Shown: one piece after another, positions 15,780 to 22,815 of the stretch | Layout: the number at the start of each line of letters is the position of its first letter | How positions within the stretch are numbered: the first letter of the stretch is position 1 | Source: Kiritimatiellia bacterium | GTDB taxonomy: Bacteria; Verrucomicrobiota; Kiritimatiellia; RFP12; JAAYLN01 | NCBI GenBank assembly: GCA_017962605.1 | Contig: JAGCUY010000120.1 | Coordinates: 1 to 38,096, forward strand | Length of the DNA stretch: 38,096 bases | Direction: 5' to 3' | Notes under the pieces: generated by a model | What the model saw: only the letters and a program-made list of their open reading frames with translations | Databases searched by the model: none | What the model was told of the DNA's origin: nothing | Translations under genes and position numbers: made by a program

Positions 15780-15808
15780 ATTATAGCAAACTTCCATACA
15801 TCTTGCAA
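15780..15808 (-). promoter_or_regulatory. Promoter of the vapBC-like operon
   Basis: Minus strand TTGCAA (15808-15803), a 17-bp spacer and TATAAT (15785-15780), with the extended TTTGC before the -10. Just upstream is a 22-bp block (15820-15841) that recurs exactly before the other PIN module (14344-14365). Confidence 0.65.
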
Positions 15809-15900
15809 AATTTGCGAAAATCAAATTGTCAGAAAGTCAGTCGATAGTGGTTAGAAGTGGTTCATAGGTTTAGAAGTTTGGAGCTAGCGTCAGGGAAGGT

Positions 15901-17118
15901 TTAGCCCTGGCGCTTGGACATGGCTGTCGCGTTTGCGAGGTTGGCGAGGTAGAGGATGATCAGCATCGCCACGACGCCGTGGTAGCCCAGCCCCATGCGT
16001 TCCGAAACGGCGAGCGCCGCCTGGTTGCCGGCCAGCCCAGCAAAGCCCCACGCCGAGAGGACGGCCCCGTGGATTTTCGAGATGTCGCTCATGCCGAAGT
16101 GGTCGGAGAGGATCGCCGGTATCACGGAGAAGCCAGCGCCGTAGCAGGCGTTGATGGTGAGAAGCGCCACGCCAATCAGCGGCGGCCAGATGCTGAACAC
16201 CATCACGGCTGCCGAAATCATCAGTATGCGCGAGAGAATTGCGATGCGGCGTTTCATGCGGTCGCTCCACAGGGCGAAGACGAAGCGTCCGCCGCCGTTG
16301 AAGAGTCCGCAGAGCGCGACGATGGTCGTCACCAGCCATGCGGGATAACCAACCTTCGGGGAGTCCATCATCTGCTTCGCAAGCGGAATGAGGCAGAGCC
16401 CGCATGAGATGTTGAGGAACATGAAGAGCCAGGAACGCCAGAAGAAGCCGTTGCGGGCCAGGGCGCGGTAGGTGAACCCCTGCCCCGCCAGGTTTCCGGT
16501 GGACTGCGTCTGCTGGATGCGCGGCTTCTTGAGGAGAATGGCGCCAATCGCCATCGGCACGGCGTAGAAGGCGGCGAAGACCAGGAACACCTTGCAGATG
16601 CCGAATGTCTCAAAGCCCTTCAGGTGGATTGCGGGGAGGCCCGCGAAGCCGCCAATGGAGAAGCCCTTGAACAGGAGAGTCGAGAAGGTCGAGCCGAGGC
16701 CGAAGGAAATGATGGGGAACGCGGCGGCGATGGCCTTGTTCTCGGGATACCAGAGCATCATCGTCTTGACCGGGGAGATGTAGATGATCCCCGTGCCGAG
16801 GCCCACCAGGACGCCGTAGCCGAGATAGACCAGCGGCAGGCTCATGTGCGTGATGCCGAACGCCGTCACGCACATGCCGGAGAGGAATAGGGTCGTCCCG
16901 ACAATCGTAGCGAGCTTGATGTTCTTCTCGACGATCCTGCCGAAGAAGGCGGCGCCCATGCCCAGGAAGAATATCCCGAGGCTGAAGGCGAACTGCACTG
17001 CGCCCTGCGACTTGCCTATGTGTTCGGCAATCTGCGAGGCGAAGTTGGTGAAGGCGTAAATCTGGCCCACGGATGCCGCGAGCAGGAATGCGGGAACGAC
17101 GGAACGTAGCGGTCTCAT
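15901..17118 (-). CDS. MFS transporter, OFA (oxalate/formate antiporter-like) type
   Basis: A 405-aa inner-membrane protein with about 12 hydrophobic segments. OFA-type features are the N-terminal GQIYAFTNFASQIAEHIGKSQ, FSLGIFFLGMGAAFFGRIVEK and GYGVLVGLGTGIIYISPV in the fourth segment. A charged FALWSDRMKRR loop starts the second half. Such carriers exchange carboxylates; the substrate cannot be told here. Its own promoter is visible (TATAAT, 17156-17151, in TTTGGTATAAT) about 33 bp before ATG 17118. Repeat words GTTTAGAAGTTTGGAG (15868-15883) lie just after the stop codon. Confidence 0.85.
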   Translation of the reverse strand: MRPLRSVVPAFLLAASVGQIYAFTNFASQIAEHIGKSQGAVQFAFSLGIFFLGMGAAFFGRIVEKNIKLATIVGTTLFLSGMCVTAFGITHMSLPLVYLGYGVLVGLGTGIIYISPVKTMMLWYPENKAIAAAFPIISFGLGSTFSTLLFKGFSIGGFAGLPAIHLKGFETFGICKVFLVFAAFYAVPMAIGAILLKKPRIQQTQSTGNLAGQGFTYRALARNGFFWRSWLFMFLNISCGLCLIPLAKQMMDSPKVGYPAWLVTTIVALCGLFNGGGRFVFALWSDRMKRRIAILSRILMISAAVMVFSIWPPLIGVALLTINACYGAGFSVIPAILSDHFGMSDISKIHGAVLSAWGFAGLAGNQAALAVSERMGLGYHGVVAMLIILYLANLANATAMSKRQG

Positions 17119-17150
17119 GATTAGTTTTCTCCCAAATTTGGAAGTAGATA

Positions 17151-17156
17151 ATTATA
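17151..17156 (-). promoter_or_regulatory. Extended -10 of the MFS gene
   Basis: The minus strand reads TTTGGTATAATTATC. The TGn extension is present and there is no good -35, as expected for an extended -10 promoter. Confidence 0.6.
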
Positions 17157-17186
17157 CCAAACTGCCACAAATCCTGGGCGGGCCGC

Positions 17187-18572
17187 CTAGGAGTTGGCTG
17201 CGGGGACAAGCTTGATGTCGCGCCACCGTCCGCGAATCCAGCGCCAGATAAAGACGGCCGCGAGGGTAAAGACGTATGGCGGCAGCGTCAGCCAGAGGTT
17301 CACGACCGACGGGCGGTAGCGGGCGACGACGATGATCATCGGCACCCAGAGCGCAAATCCTGCCAGCACGCCGACGAGCATGACGAAGCGCGTGTCGCCC
17401 GCGCCCTTCAAGGCCCCGCCAGCGATTACATTCACCACGTCGAACATGCACCATGACGACAGGATGGCCACGAGTATGCGGCAGAGGGCGACGAACGCCT
17501 CCGGGTCGAATGATGTGCGGTCGGAGATGAAGAGCCGCACCGCCGGACGGAAGAAGATGGCGAGAAGGAGAAGCGCCGTGCCCATGAATATCCAGCCGAT
17601 AAAAATGGACGACCATCCGGCGCGGTTCGCGGAGTCGCTGTCGCCCGCGCCCTGGTAGTTGCCGACAAGTATCCCCGCCCCCATGCCGATGCCAAGCAGC
17701 GGCGCGAAGAGAAGGTGGTTGATGTTGAAGCAGACGTTGCTGGCGCCGAAGCCCATCGCGTCGGCGATGTCCTCGCGCCCGATGACAAAGACGAAGAAGG
17801 TGAATGTCATCATGTCGAGCAGGACATGGATACCAGAGGGGAAGCCGTAGCGCAGGATGCGCAGGCACAGCGAGCGGTCGAAGGCGAAGGCGGCGCGGCC
17901 GCGCCGTCCGTGGAACACCGGCTCGCGGAAGGCGATGGCCGCCGTGAAGGCCGTGGATGCGGCGAAGGAGGCGACTGTTCCGTAGGCCGCGCCCTCGATG
18001 CCGAGTTCAGGCAGGCCGAAGTGGCCGTAGATGAGGGCCCAGTCAAGGGCGATGTTGAGGGCGCTGCCCGCGACTGATATCCACATGACGAGCCGCGTGA
18101 ATCCGCGTCCGGTAAAGTAGCCGTTTAGCGCGCCGCCGATGGGCACGAGGACTCCCCCGACCATCATGATGTCGAAGTAGGCGCGTTCGGCCGCCGCGAC
18201 AGACTGCGCGTGGCCCGAAATACCCATGAGGAAATGGCCAACCGGAATTGCGAGCAAGGTCAGCGGCACGGTCACGGCCATGAGCCAGATGCATTGCGTT
18301 AACGCGCGGGCGCAGTCGAGCCGCCGCCCTGCGCCGTGGAACTGCGCGACGAAAGTCCCGGAGTAGCAGATTGTCACTTGAAGGACGCAAAGGAGCAAAT
18401 ACGAAAGGACCCCAGCAGGGACAGATGCCTGCATCGCGTCGTCGCTGTAACGCGAAAGGAAGACCCTATCCGTGAACATCATTACCGCGTGTACGGAGTT
18501 GGACAGCATCAGCGGCCAGATGATGCGGATGGCGTCGCGGAGCCCGCCGCGCCTCTTTCTCTTTTCGTTCAT
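17187..18572 (-). CDS. MATE-family efflux transporter
   Basis: A 461-aa protein with about 12 membrane segments in two related halves: IIWPLMLSNSVHAVMMFTDRVFLSRYSDDAMQAS in the first and MGFGASNVCFNINHLLFAPLLGIGMGAGILVGNYQGAGDS in the second, both typical of MATE drug/cation antiporters. ATG 18572 is used; a TTG at 18581 is in frame but has no ribosome binding site. It starts 18 bp after the 91-aa gene and is probably cotranscribed with it and the ECF sigma factor. What it exports is not visible. Confidence 0.9.
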   Translation of the reverse strand: MNEKRKRRGGLRDAIRIIWPLMLSNSVHAVMMFTDRVFLSRYSDDAMQASVPAGVLSYLLLCVLQVTICYSGTFVAQFHGAGRRLDCARALTQCIWLMAVTVPLTLLAIPVGHFLMGISGHAQSVAAAERAYFDIMMVGGVLVPIGGALNGYFTGRGFTRLVMWISVAGSALNIALDWALIYGHFGLPELGIEGAAYGTVASFAASTAFTAAIAFREPVFHGRRGRAAFAFDRSLCLRILRYGFPSGIHVLLDMMTFTFFVFVIGREDIADAMGFGASNVCFNINHLLFAPLLGIGMGAGILVGNYQGAGDSDSANRAGWSSIFIGWIFMGTALLLLAIFFRPAVRLFISDRTSFDPEAFVALCRILVAILSSWCMFDVVNVIAGGALKGAGDTRFVMLVGVLAGFALWVPMIIVVARYRPSVVNLWLTLPPYVFTLAAVFIWRWIRGRWRDIKLVPAANS

Positions 18573-18590
18573 GCCCTGCAAGGCAAATGT

Positions 18591-18866
18591 CTATTCCACG
18601 AACGCCGGCATCGGAGGCGGCGGGAGGTTGAATGCGGCCTTCATGAGCTTGCCGAGATCGTCGTCGCGGGTGAGTTCGGCGTCGGGGACGCTGGCGACAG
18701 GTTCGCTGCCCTGAAGAGCGTCCACGGTCGAGGCCTGAAGGCTGACGGCGTCCTTCGCCAATGTCTTCTGGTTGGCTGCGGCGGGAGCCGCCTCCTGCGG
18801 CGCGCCAGAAGCGATGCGCCCGAAGCCGAAGTTGCCGATGCTGTTTCCGTTGAAGTTGATGTCCAT
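18591..18866 (-). CDS. Small uncharacterised protein between the sigma factor and MATE genes
   Basis: A 91-aa protein I do not recognise. It is Ala/Asn/Ser-rich with no signal peptide or membrane segment and ends in a proline-rich LPPPPMPAFVE. AAAGGAG lies 7 nt before ATG 18866, so translation is well supported. Low-complexity, polar, N-terminal Asn/Gly/Ser-rich sequence (MDINFNGNSIGNFGFG) resembles secreted T3SS substrates in composition. Position next to the sigma factor and T3SS suggests a substrate or regulator; this is inference only. Confidence 0.7.
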   Translation of the reverse strand: MDINFNGNSIGNFGFGRIASGAPQEAAPAAANQKTLAKDAVSLQASTVDALQGSEPVASVPDAELTRDDDLGKLMKAAFNLPPPPMPAFVE

Positions 18867-18910
18867 TGTCTTTCTCCTTTTGGATTTCCGCAAAGATTAC
18901 ACGTATCTGG

Positions 18911-19411
18911 CTACAAGGTTACACGGAGATCATCAAGAAGTTCACGAAGTTTTTGCTTTGCACGGAAAATTCGCACTTTCACAAGGTTTTCCGAGACACC
19001 CGTCTGCGCGGCGATATCCTTGATGGACATCTCGCCGACCTGGAAGAGGGTGTATGCCTCGCGCAGGATTGGCGGCAGCTGGGCGAATGCCTCGTCGATG
19101 CGCTTGCGGAGCATGGCGCGGTCGGAGTCGAGGAGCGGCGGCTCCTCCGGGCCGGTGGGCACTTCGGGGAGCTGGTCGGTGAATTGGATGCGCGCGTTGT
19201 CGCGCCATTGGTTTTTGCGCAGGTTGCGGGCGATGGTGAAGGCGAGGCCGGAAACCTGCGAGTCGTCTTCCTGGAGGTCGTCGCGCATCTCCCAGATTTT
19301 AAGGAAGGTGCGCTGGACGAGGTCGCAGGCGTCGGCGTAGTTGCTGCCCGTGGAAACCAACCAGTTGGTCAGCTTTGGCGCGATGTCCTTGTAAAGTTGC
19401 TCGATGTTCAT
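18911..19411 (-). CDS. ECF-type sigma-70 family factor
   Basis: A 166-aa sigma factor with only regions 2 and 4. Region 2 is at about residues 20-70 (DACDLVQRTFLKIWEMRDDL; SGLAFTIARNLRKNQWRD). Region 4 is at about 110-160 (LPPILREAYTLFQVGEMSIKDIAAQTGVSENLVKVRIFRAKQKLREL), a clear helix-turn-helix. No anti-sigma gene is adjacent. ATG 19411 has no Shine-Dalgarno because the sequence before it, from 19417 on, is the end of the inverted-repeat element. It may have been the last regulatory gene of the T3SS operon and could direct T3SS or transporter expression. Confidence 0.88.
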   Translation of the reverse strand: MNIEQLYKDIAPKLTNWLVSTGSNYADACDLVQRTFLKIWEMRDDLQEDDSQVSGLAFTIARNLRKNQWRDNARIQFTDQLPEVPTGPEEPPLLDSDRAMLRKRIDEAFAQLPPILREAYTLFQVGEMSIKDIAAQTGVSENLVKVRIFRAKQKLRELLDDLRVTL

Positions 19412-19416
19412 GAGAT

Positions 19417-19506
19417 GGAAGTTTGGCGCAAGCGCCTTGGAAGTTTAGAGGTTTGGCGCTGGCGCGCCCGGGATGTTTGGCGCTTCGCGCCTTGGAGGGT
19501 TATAAG
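19417..19506. repeat. Left arm with three GGCGC/GCGCC hairpins
   Basis: GGAAGTTTGGCGCAAGCGCC opens the arm. Hairpins lie at 19425-19436, 19455-19468 (GGCGC-TGGC-GCGCC) and 19479-19491 (GGCGC-TTC-GCGCC). GTTTAGAGGTTTGG words fill the rest. Confidence 0.7.
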
Positions 19507-19508
19507 AA

Positions 19509-19892
19509 TTAGAGGGTTGGAGGTTTAGAGAGTTGTTGCTTCTTTCGCAGATGGGTGACGAGATTGCTGATTTGCCTTGACAAATTCTCAATGTCGTTTT
19601 GCAAAGAATCAGAATAAGTAGTATAGCCGAGATCTTCGGCAAGCGTCAACTGCGTATCCACTTCGGAGAGAGCCCCCCTGGCTATGACAAGGAAGTGAAT
19701 GAACTCTAGTGTTGATTCCCGACAAGAACCTTCCGCTATGTTTGACGGCACGGAGACAACGGCTCTACGAAGCTGATCCGCGAGGCCGTAGCGTTCACAA
19801 GTTGGAAATTGCCCGGTGATGGCGTAAACCTCCTTGACCAGTTCCCTTGCGGTCTGCCAAACCTTCAGCTTCTTATGCTTGAACTCACCCAT
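19509..19892 (-). CDS. Four-helix-bundle protein (S23/IVP and Avd-related)
   Basis: A 127-aa protein of the TIGR02436 type. Its signatures are the N-terminal KHKKLKVWQTARELVKEVYAIT, then YGLADQLRRAVVSVPSNIAEGSCR and the late ALSEVDTQLTLAEDLGY. The family was first seen in 23S rRNA intervening sequences and includes the accessory Avd protein of diversity-generating retroelements; most free-standing members have no known role. ATG 19892 is the start; the only ribosome-binding-like sequence is GGAAG within the right repeat arm. The gene is leftward like its neighbours and lies between 40-bp inverted repeats. No reverse transcriptase or rRNA is in the window. Confidence 0.88.
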   Translation of the reverse strand: MGEFKHKKLKVWQTARELVKEVYAITGQFPTCERYGLADQLRRAVVSVPSNIAEGSCRESTLEFIHFLVIARGALSEVDTQLTLAEDLGYTTYSDSLQNDIENLSRQISNLVTHLRKKQQLSKPPTL

Positions 19893-19905
19893 TGCTTCCA
19901 AACTT

Positions 19906-19945
19906 CCAAACTTCTAAACTTCCAAGGCGCTTGCGCCAAACTTCC
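19906..19945. repeat. Right arm of the inverted repeat
   Basis: Inverted copy of 19417-19456 with 39 of 40 positions matching; includes GGCGC-TT-GCGCC at 19926-19937. Confidence 0.8.
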
Positions 19946-19946
19946 C

Positions 19947-21041
19947 CTATTCCAGCGAGATGGAATCGAGTTCCTCTTCCTCCTTGCGGGCGTCCTGGAG
20001 CTGCTTGGCCCACTTCAGGACTTCGGCCACCGGCTCGATCAGCGAGTCGGGGATGAAATCGTTGATCTTCCCTTCGGCGTAGAGGGCGCGCGCGAGGGGC
20101 TTGTCCTCCATTATCGGGATACCCTCGGCGAGGGCCGTCTCGCGGATGATCTTCGCAACGCGTCCGGAGCCGAGCGCGCAGATGCGCGGGAGCGGCGACT
20201 CCTCCGCGTTGAAGCGGATGCCCACGGCGAGTCGCGTTGGATTGGTGACCACGACGCTTGACTGCTTCGCCGCCTTCGCTGGTTCGGGGCCGTTCATGAT
20301 TTCGTCGCGGAACTGGCGCTGCGCCTGCTTGATCTCGGCGGAGCCCTCCATTTCCTTGTATTCGCGCTTCACCTCGTCCTTGGTCATCATCATCTGCTTG
20401 GTGAAGTTGCGCCCTTGGAAGAGACGGTCCACCACGGCGATCACGATGTAGCCGAAGCCCGTGTAAACGGCGAGGCGCTTCAGCATCAGCTTCAGGCAGG
20501 GGAAGATGTCGTCGATGGTGCCGTAGCACATCGTCAGCAACTCCGGGATGCTCGCCCAGATGATCTTGTAGAGGAGATAGCCTAGGAAGCAGACCTTCAC
20601 CACGTTCTTCAGGAACTCGAAGACGTTCTTCATCGAGAATATCTTCTTCGCGCCCTCTACGGGGTTGAGCTTCTCCAACTTGGGTATGATTGGCTCGAAG
20701 GTGAAGAGGAAGCCAATCTGGGCCACATTCGCGGCAATGCCGATCACGGCGGCCACGAGGACGATGATAAGCGTGTGCTTGAAGATGAAGAGGACGGACA
20801 TGGCCGCGGACTGCTTCACGGCGCCGGTGTCGTTTTCGGCCACGCGCGCGCCGATGAAACGAATAAGCTCCTTCATGTCCTCGGCAAGCGCGGTGCCCAT
20901 CCATCCAAGGACGGCGAAAAGCACAATCAGGATTGCCGTCGAAACTATGTCCTTCGACGTGCAAACCTGCCCCTTCTCCCGCGCGTCGCGCAGCTTCTTC
21001 GGGGTCGGCATTTCAGTCTTTTCGCCGCCTTCGTCAGCCAT
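19947..21041 (-). CDS. sctU: T3SS export-gate switch protein SctU (FlhB/YscU family)
   Basis: A 364-aa inner-membrane protein of the export gate. It opens with EKTEMPTPKKLRDAREKGQV, the family hallmark, has four membrane segments (about 33-52, 82-110, 148-168, 188-208), and a cytoplasmic domain with the autocleavage site. That site is NPTR (residues 267-270) rather than the usual NPTH. The protein normally cleaves itself there to switch substrate class once the needle is complete. Leftward start ATG 21041 has only a weak GGA upstream; a -10-like TAGAAT (TTTGGTAGAAT, minus strand 21069-21064) would give it its own promoter after the barstar gene. Separated from sctT by 1.9 kb of unrelated genes. 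Non-flagellar assignment is supported by sctT/sctR/sctP neighbours and no flagellar genes. Confidence 0.92.
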   Translation of the reverse strand: MADEGGEKTEMPTPKKLRDAREKGQVCTSKDIVSTAILIVLFAVLGWMGTALAEDMKELIRFIGARVAENDTGAVKQSAAMSVLFIFKHTLIIVLVAAVIGIAANVAQIGFLFTFEPIIPKLEKLNPVEGAKKIFSMKNVFEFLKNVVKVCFLGYLLYKIIWASIPELLTMCYGTIDDIFPCLKLMLKRLAVYTGFGYIVIAVVDRLFQGRNFTKQMMMTKDEVKREYKEMEGSAEIKQAQRQFRDEIMNGPEPAKAAKQSSVVVTNPTRLAVGIRFNAEESPLPRICALGSGRVAKIIRETALAEGIPIMEDKPLARALYAEGKINDFIPDSLIEPVAEVLKWAKQLQDARKEEEELDSISLE

Positions 21042-21063
21042 ACTTCAAAATCCAACGACTACG

Positions 21064-21069
21064 ATTCTA
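21064..21069 (-). promoter_or_regulatory. Extended -10 candidate for sctU
   Basis: Minus strand TTTGGTAGAATC, one base different from the TTTGGTATAAT seen before the MFS and Fic genes. It lies 22 bp before ATG 21041. Confidence 0.45.
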
Positions 21070-21086
21070 CCAAATCGCCGCGTCTT

Positions 21087-21356
21087 TCAGCCCTCAAAGA
21101 ACACTTCAAGGCCAGGCGTCTCCTCCATCGCGTCGGCGCAGACGGCGCGCAGTCCCGCGGCGGCGGCGCCGGCGTTCTTGAAGACGATGCGCCACTTGGC
21201 GCCGAACTCCGTCAGCACATCGTGGAAGGCATCTAGGTTGTGCCCGTAGTGCTCCGGGAGCGGAAGCTGCCCAGCAAGCGCCGCATGGAGTCCGGCTGCG
21301 TCCTTTACGCCGGCAAGATCGACTGTAAAGCGCCGTGTTCGCGTGTTGCCCTTCAT
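21087..21356 (-). CDS. Barstar-family ribonuclease inhibitor
   Basis: An 89-aa barstar homologue, the same length as Bacillus barstar. The RNase-binding helix is conserved: LPEHYGHNLDAFHDVLTE, where Tyr37, Asp42 and Asp46 correspond to barstar Tyr29, Asp35 and Asp39, the residues that fill the barnase active site. It has no signal peptide, as expected for a cytoplasmic immunity protein. ATG 21356 overlaps the barnase-like stop codon as ATGA, so the two are coupled. Confidence is high because toxin and inhibitor homologues are adjacent. Confidence 0.92.
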   Translation of the reverse strand: MKGNTRTRRFTVDLAGVKDAAGLHAALAGQLPLPEHYGHNLDAFHDVLTEFGAKWRIVFKNAGAAAAGLRAVCADAMEETPGLEVFFEG

Positions 21357-21874
21357 TTGACCTCCTTGAAAGTCCTGTAGTGGTCTTCAGTGTAGTAGAT
21401 GCGCTGTCCCTTGTTCGTGAAGACGAGGCGCTTGGCGCCCCTGGGGCGTCCCCTAGTGTCGATGTCGCACTCCTTGTAGAAGCCGCCGTTCAGGGGCGGC
21501 AGCTGGCCCTCGTAGTTGCCGAAGCGGTCGCCGCCGATGGACTTGCCGGGCGCGTATGGCTCAAGCGGCCCGCCCTGCCAGCCCAGGGCGCGGGCCTCGC
21601 GCTTCGTGATGAAGTTGCGAGGCAGGGCGCCGCCGAACTTGCGGACATAGGCTGCGACTTCATCCTTGCTGGTGTATTCGCCGTCCCTGACGACCTGCAC
21701 GCGCTCGACAGCCGCCGTGACGGCTGGCCGCGCCGCCTGGCGCATGCCTGCCTCGTCCGTCCGCTGCGAGGACGACTGCGGCGCGTCCGCCAAACCCGCC
21801 ATGACGGTTGCCGCAACCAATCCAGCGGCCGCCACGGCCCATGACAAAAACCTTCTTGTGCCTTTGGTGTTCAT
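21353..21874 (-). CDS. Secreted barnase-like guanyl-specific ribonuclease
   Basis: A 173-aa protein with a signal peptide (MNTKGTRRFLSWAVAAAGLVAATVMAGLADA) and a barnase (N1/T1) domain from about residue 66. Barnase landmarks are LPRNFITKREARALGW (Lys91 = barnase Lys27), APGKSIGGDRFGNYEGQLP, YKECDID (Glu135 = catalytic Glu73), Arg145 and Arg149 (= Arg83, Arg87) and TEDHYRTF (His165 = catalytic His102). Barnase Arg59 is replaced by Tyr121. All key acid/base residues remain, so activity is likely. AAGGAAG precedes ATG 21874. It is exported or surface-associated and may attack rivals or hosts; the adjacent barstar protects the producer. It lies between sctT and sctU, but a Sec-type signal argues against simple T3SS secretion. 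Confidence 0.9.
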   Translation of the reverse strand: MNTKGTRRFLSWAVAAAGLVAATVMAGLADAPQSSSQRTDEAGMRQAARPAVTAAVERVQVVRDGEYTSKDEVAAYVRKFGGALPRNFITKREARALGWQGGPLEPYAPGKSIGGDRFGNYEGQLPPLNGGFYKECDIDTRGRPRGAKRLVFTNKGQRIYYTEDHYRTFKEVK

Positions 21875-21922
21875 AGTGCTTCCTTAAGATGACTTTGGGG
21901 CATTGCAAAGAGGGTTGGACAT

Positions 21923-22023
21923 GAGACGTTAGACATGAGACGAGAGGTATGAGTTTCGTCTAAAGTCTCACGTCTCGTGTCTGGCCTTCTAGCGTCTATC
22001 GTCTCTCGCCTCATGTCAATTCC
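21923..22023. repeat. Palindromic direct repeat, left copy, flanking the four-helix/zinc-ribbon gene
   Basis: The first 95 bp (21923-22017) match 22816-22910 at 92 positions. The ends GACATGAGACGAGAG (21933-21947) and CTCTCGCCTCATGTC (22003-22017) are inverted copies with one mismatch. The repeat stops just after the gene's stop codon side (gene ends 22027). Confidence 0.85.
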
Positions 22024-22026
22024 TCA

Positions 22027-22779
22027 TCACTTCGCCGTGAAGTTGCGTGTCCCGGTGCAGTCGGGGTAACCGGTGCAAGCCCAAAACGGACTACCAGCGT
22101 TGCGGCCTTTGCGGGCGACAACCTTTCTCATCGGCTTACCGCACTTGGGGCACTTTGGCGCACCATCCGCCGCCATCTGTGCGTCCCGTCTTTCAAGTCG
22201 CGCCTTGCTCATCCGCTCGGTGAATCCGCCCTCCTCGCGAAAAGCATCCGCAATGCTTTCGATTTGACGGTGCAGCAGCTTGCATGCCTGGTCAATTTCA
22301 ATCAATATTGAATTCGCAGCTATTATTGGATCCTCTGCCTCGAGAAACGCCCCAAACCTCTTCCGCATTGACAAGACATACTCGCCGTAGTCGTGGCGAT
22401 TAAGGGGCCCTGCGTAGCGATCAAGGGTAAGAGACATTAAACGGGAGGCGCGAGAATCGGTTGCCGCCCACGGTGCTTCGCCACGACTAATTAGAAACGC
22501 CTCATAGTCGCCAGCCAGTTCTTCAAGCGATCCCTTTGCCACATCATAAAGCCGAAGTTCTGTTTCTTTGCTCGTTCCGGCCCGCGACGACCCTTCGACA
22601 ATGTTCTGCCGAGCCGACCGCGCCGCACCCAGCATTTGGCCAACAGTCTTGCCGAGCGCATCGTTCTTGAACGAGTAGTTGCGTTCGCAAAAGACTTCCG
22701 TCGCGTGGTAGATAAGGCACGCGAACCCGAATGAAAGCGTCTTGCGGTAGCCTCCATATGCGCCTATGATTTCAGTCAT
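22027..22779 (-). CDS. Four-helix-bundle protein with C-terminal topoisomerase-type zinc ribbon
   Basis: A 250-aa protein in two parts. Residues 1 to about 130 are a four-helix-bundle region related to S23/IVP proteins (LIYHATEVFCERN; GKTVGQMLGAARSARQNIVEGSSRAGTSKETELRLYDVAKGSLEEL). A middle linker follows. Residues about 208-247 form a zinc ribbon (CPKCGKPMRKVVARKG...FWACTGYPDCTGTRNF), the four-Cys type seen at the end of DNA topoisomerase I, suggesting nucleic-acid binding. ATG 22779 follows AAAGG. The gene is bracketed by near-identical palindromic repeats. Function unknown. Confidence 0.85.
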   Translation of the reverse strand: MTEIIGAYGGYRKTLSFGFACLIYHATEVFCERNYSFKNDALGKTVGQMLGAARSARQNIVEGSSRAGTSKETELRLYDVAKGSLEELAGDYEAFLISRGEAPWAATDSRASRLMSLTLDRYAGPLNRHDYGEYVLSMRKRFGAFLEAEDPIIAANSILIEIDQACKLLHRQIESIADAFREEGGFTERMSKARLERRDAQMAADGAPKCPKCGKPMRKVVARKGRNAGSPFWACTGYPDCTGTRNFTAK

Positions 22780-22815
22780 GGTTTTGGGCCTTTCTCAATG
22801 GGGTGAATATGGCGT

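Larger units (their letters stand above)
19417..19945. mobile_element. Inverted-repeat element carrying a four-helix-bundle gene
   Basis: The left arm 19417-19456 and right arm 19906-19945 are inverted complements over 40 bp with one mismatch. The only gene between is the 127-aa four-helix-bundle protein. The element begins 6 bp before the sigma factor start and ends 1 bp before the sctU stop codon region (stop at 19947-19949). It therefore fills the junction between two genes. No transposase is present. Mobility is inferred from this structure. Confidence 0.6.

Noticed and set aside
11034..19892. Diversity-generating retroelement (FGE/lectin-fold targets plus an Avd-like four-helix protein)
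   Set aside because: No reverse transcriptase and no template repeat were found, and the FGE gene ends do not show an adenine-specific difference pattern between copies.
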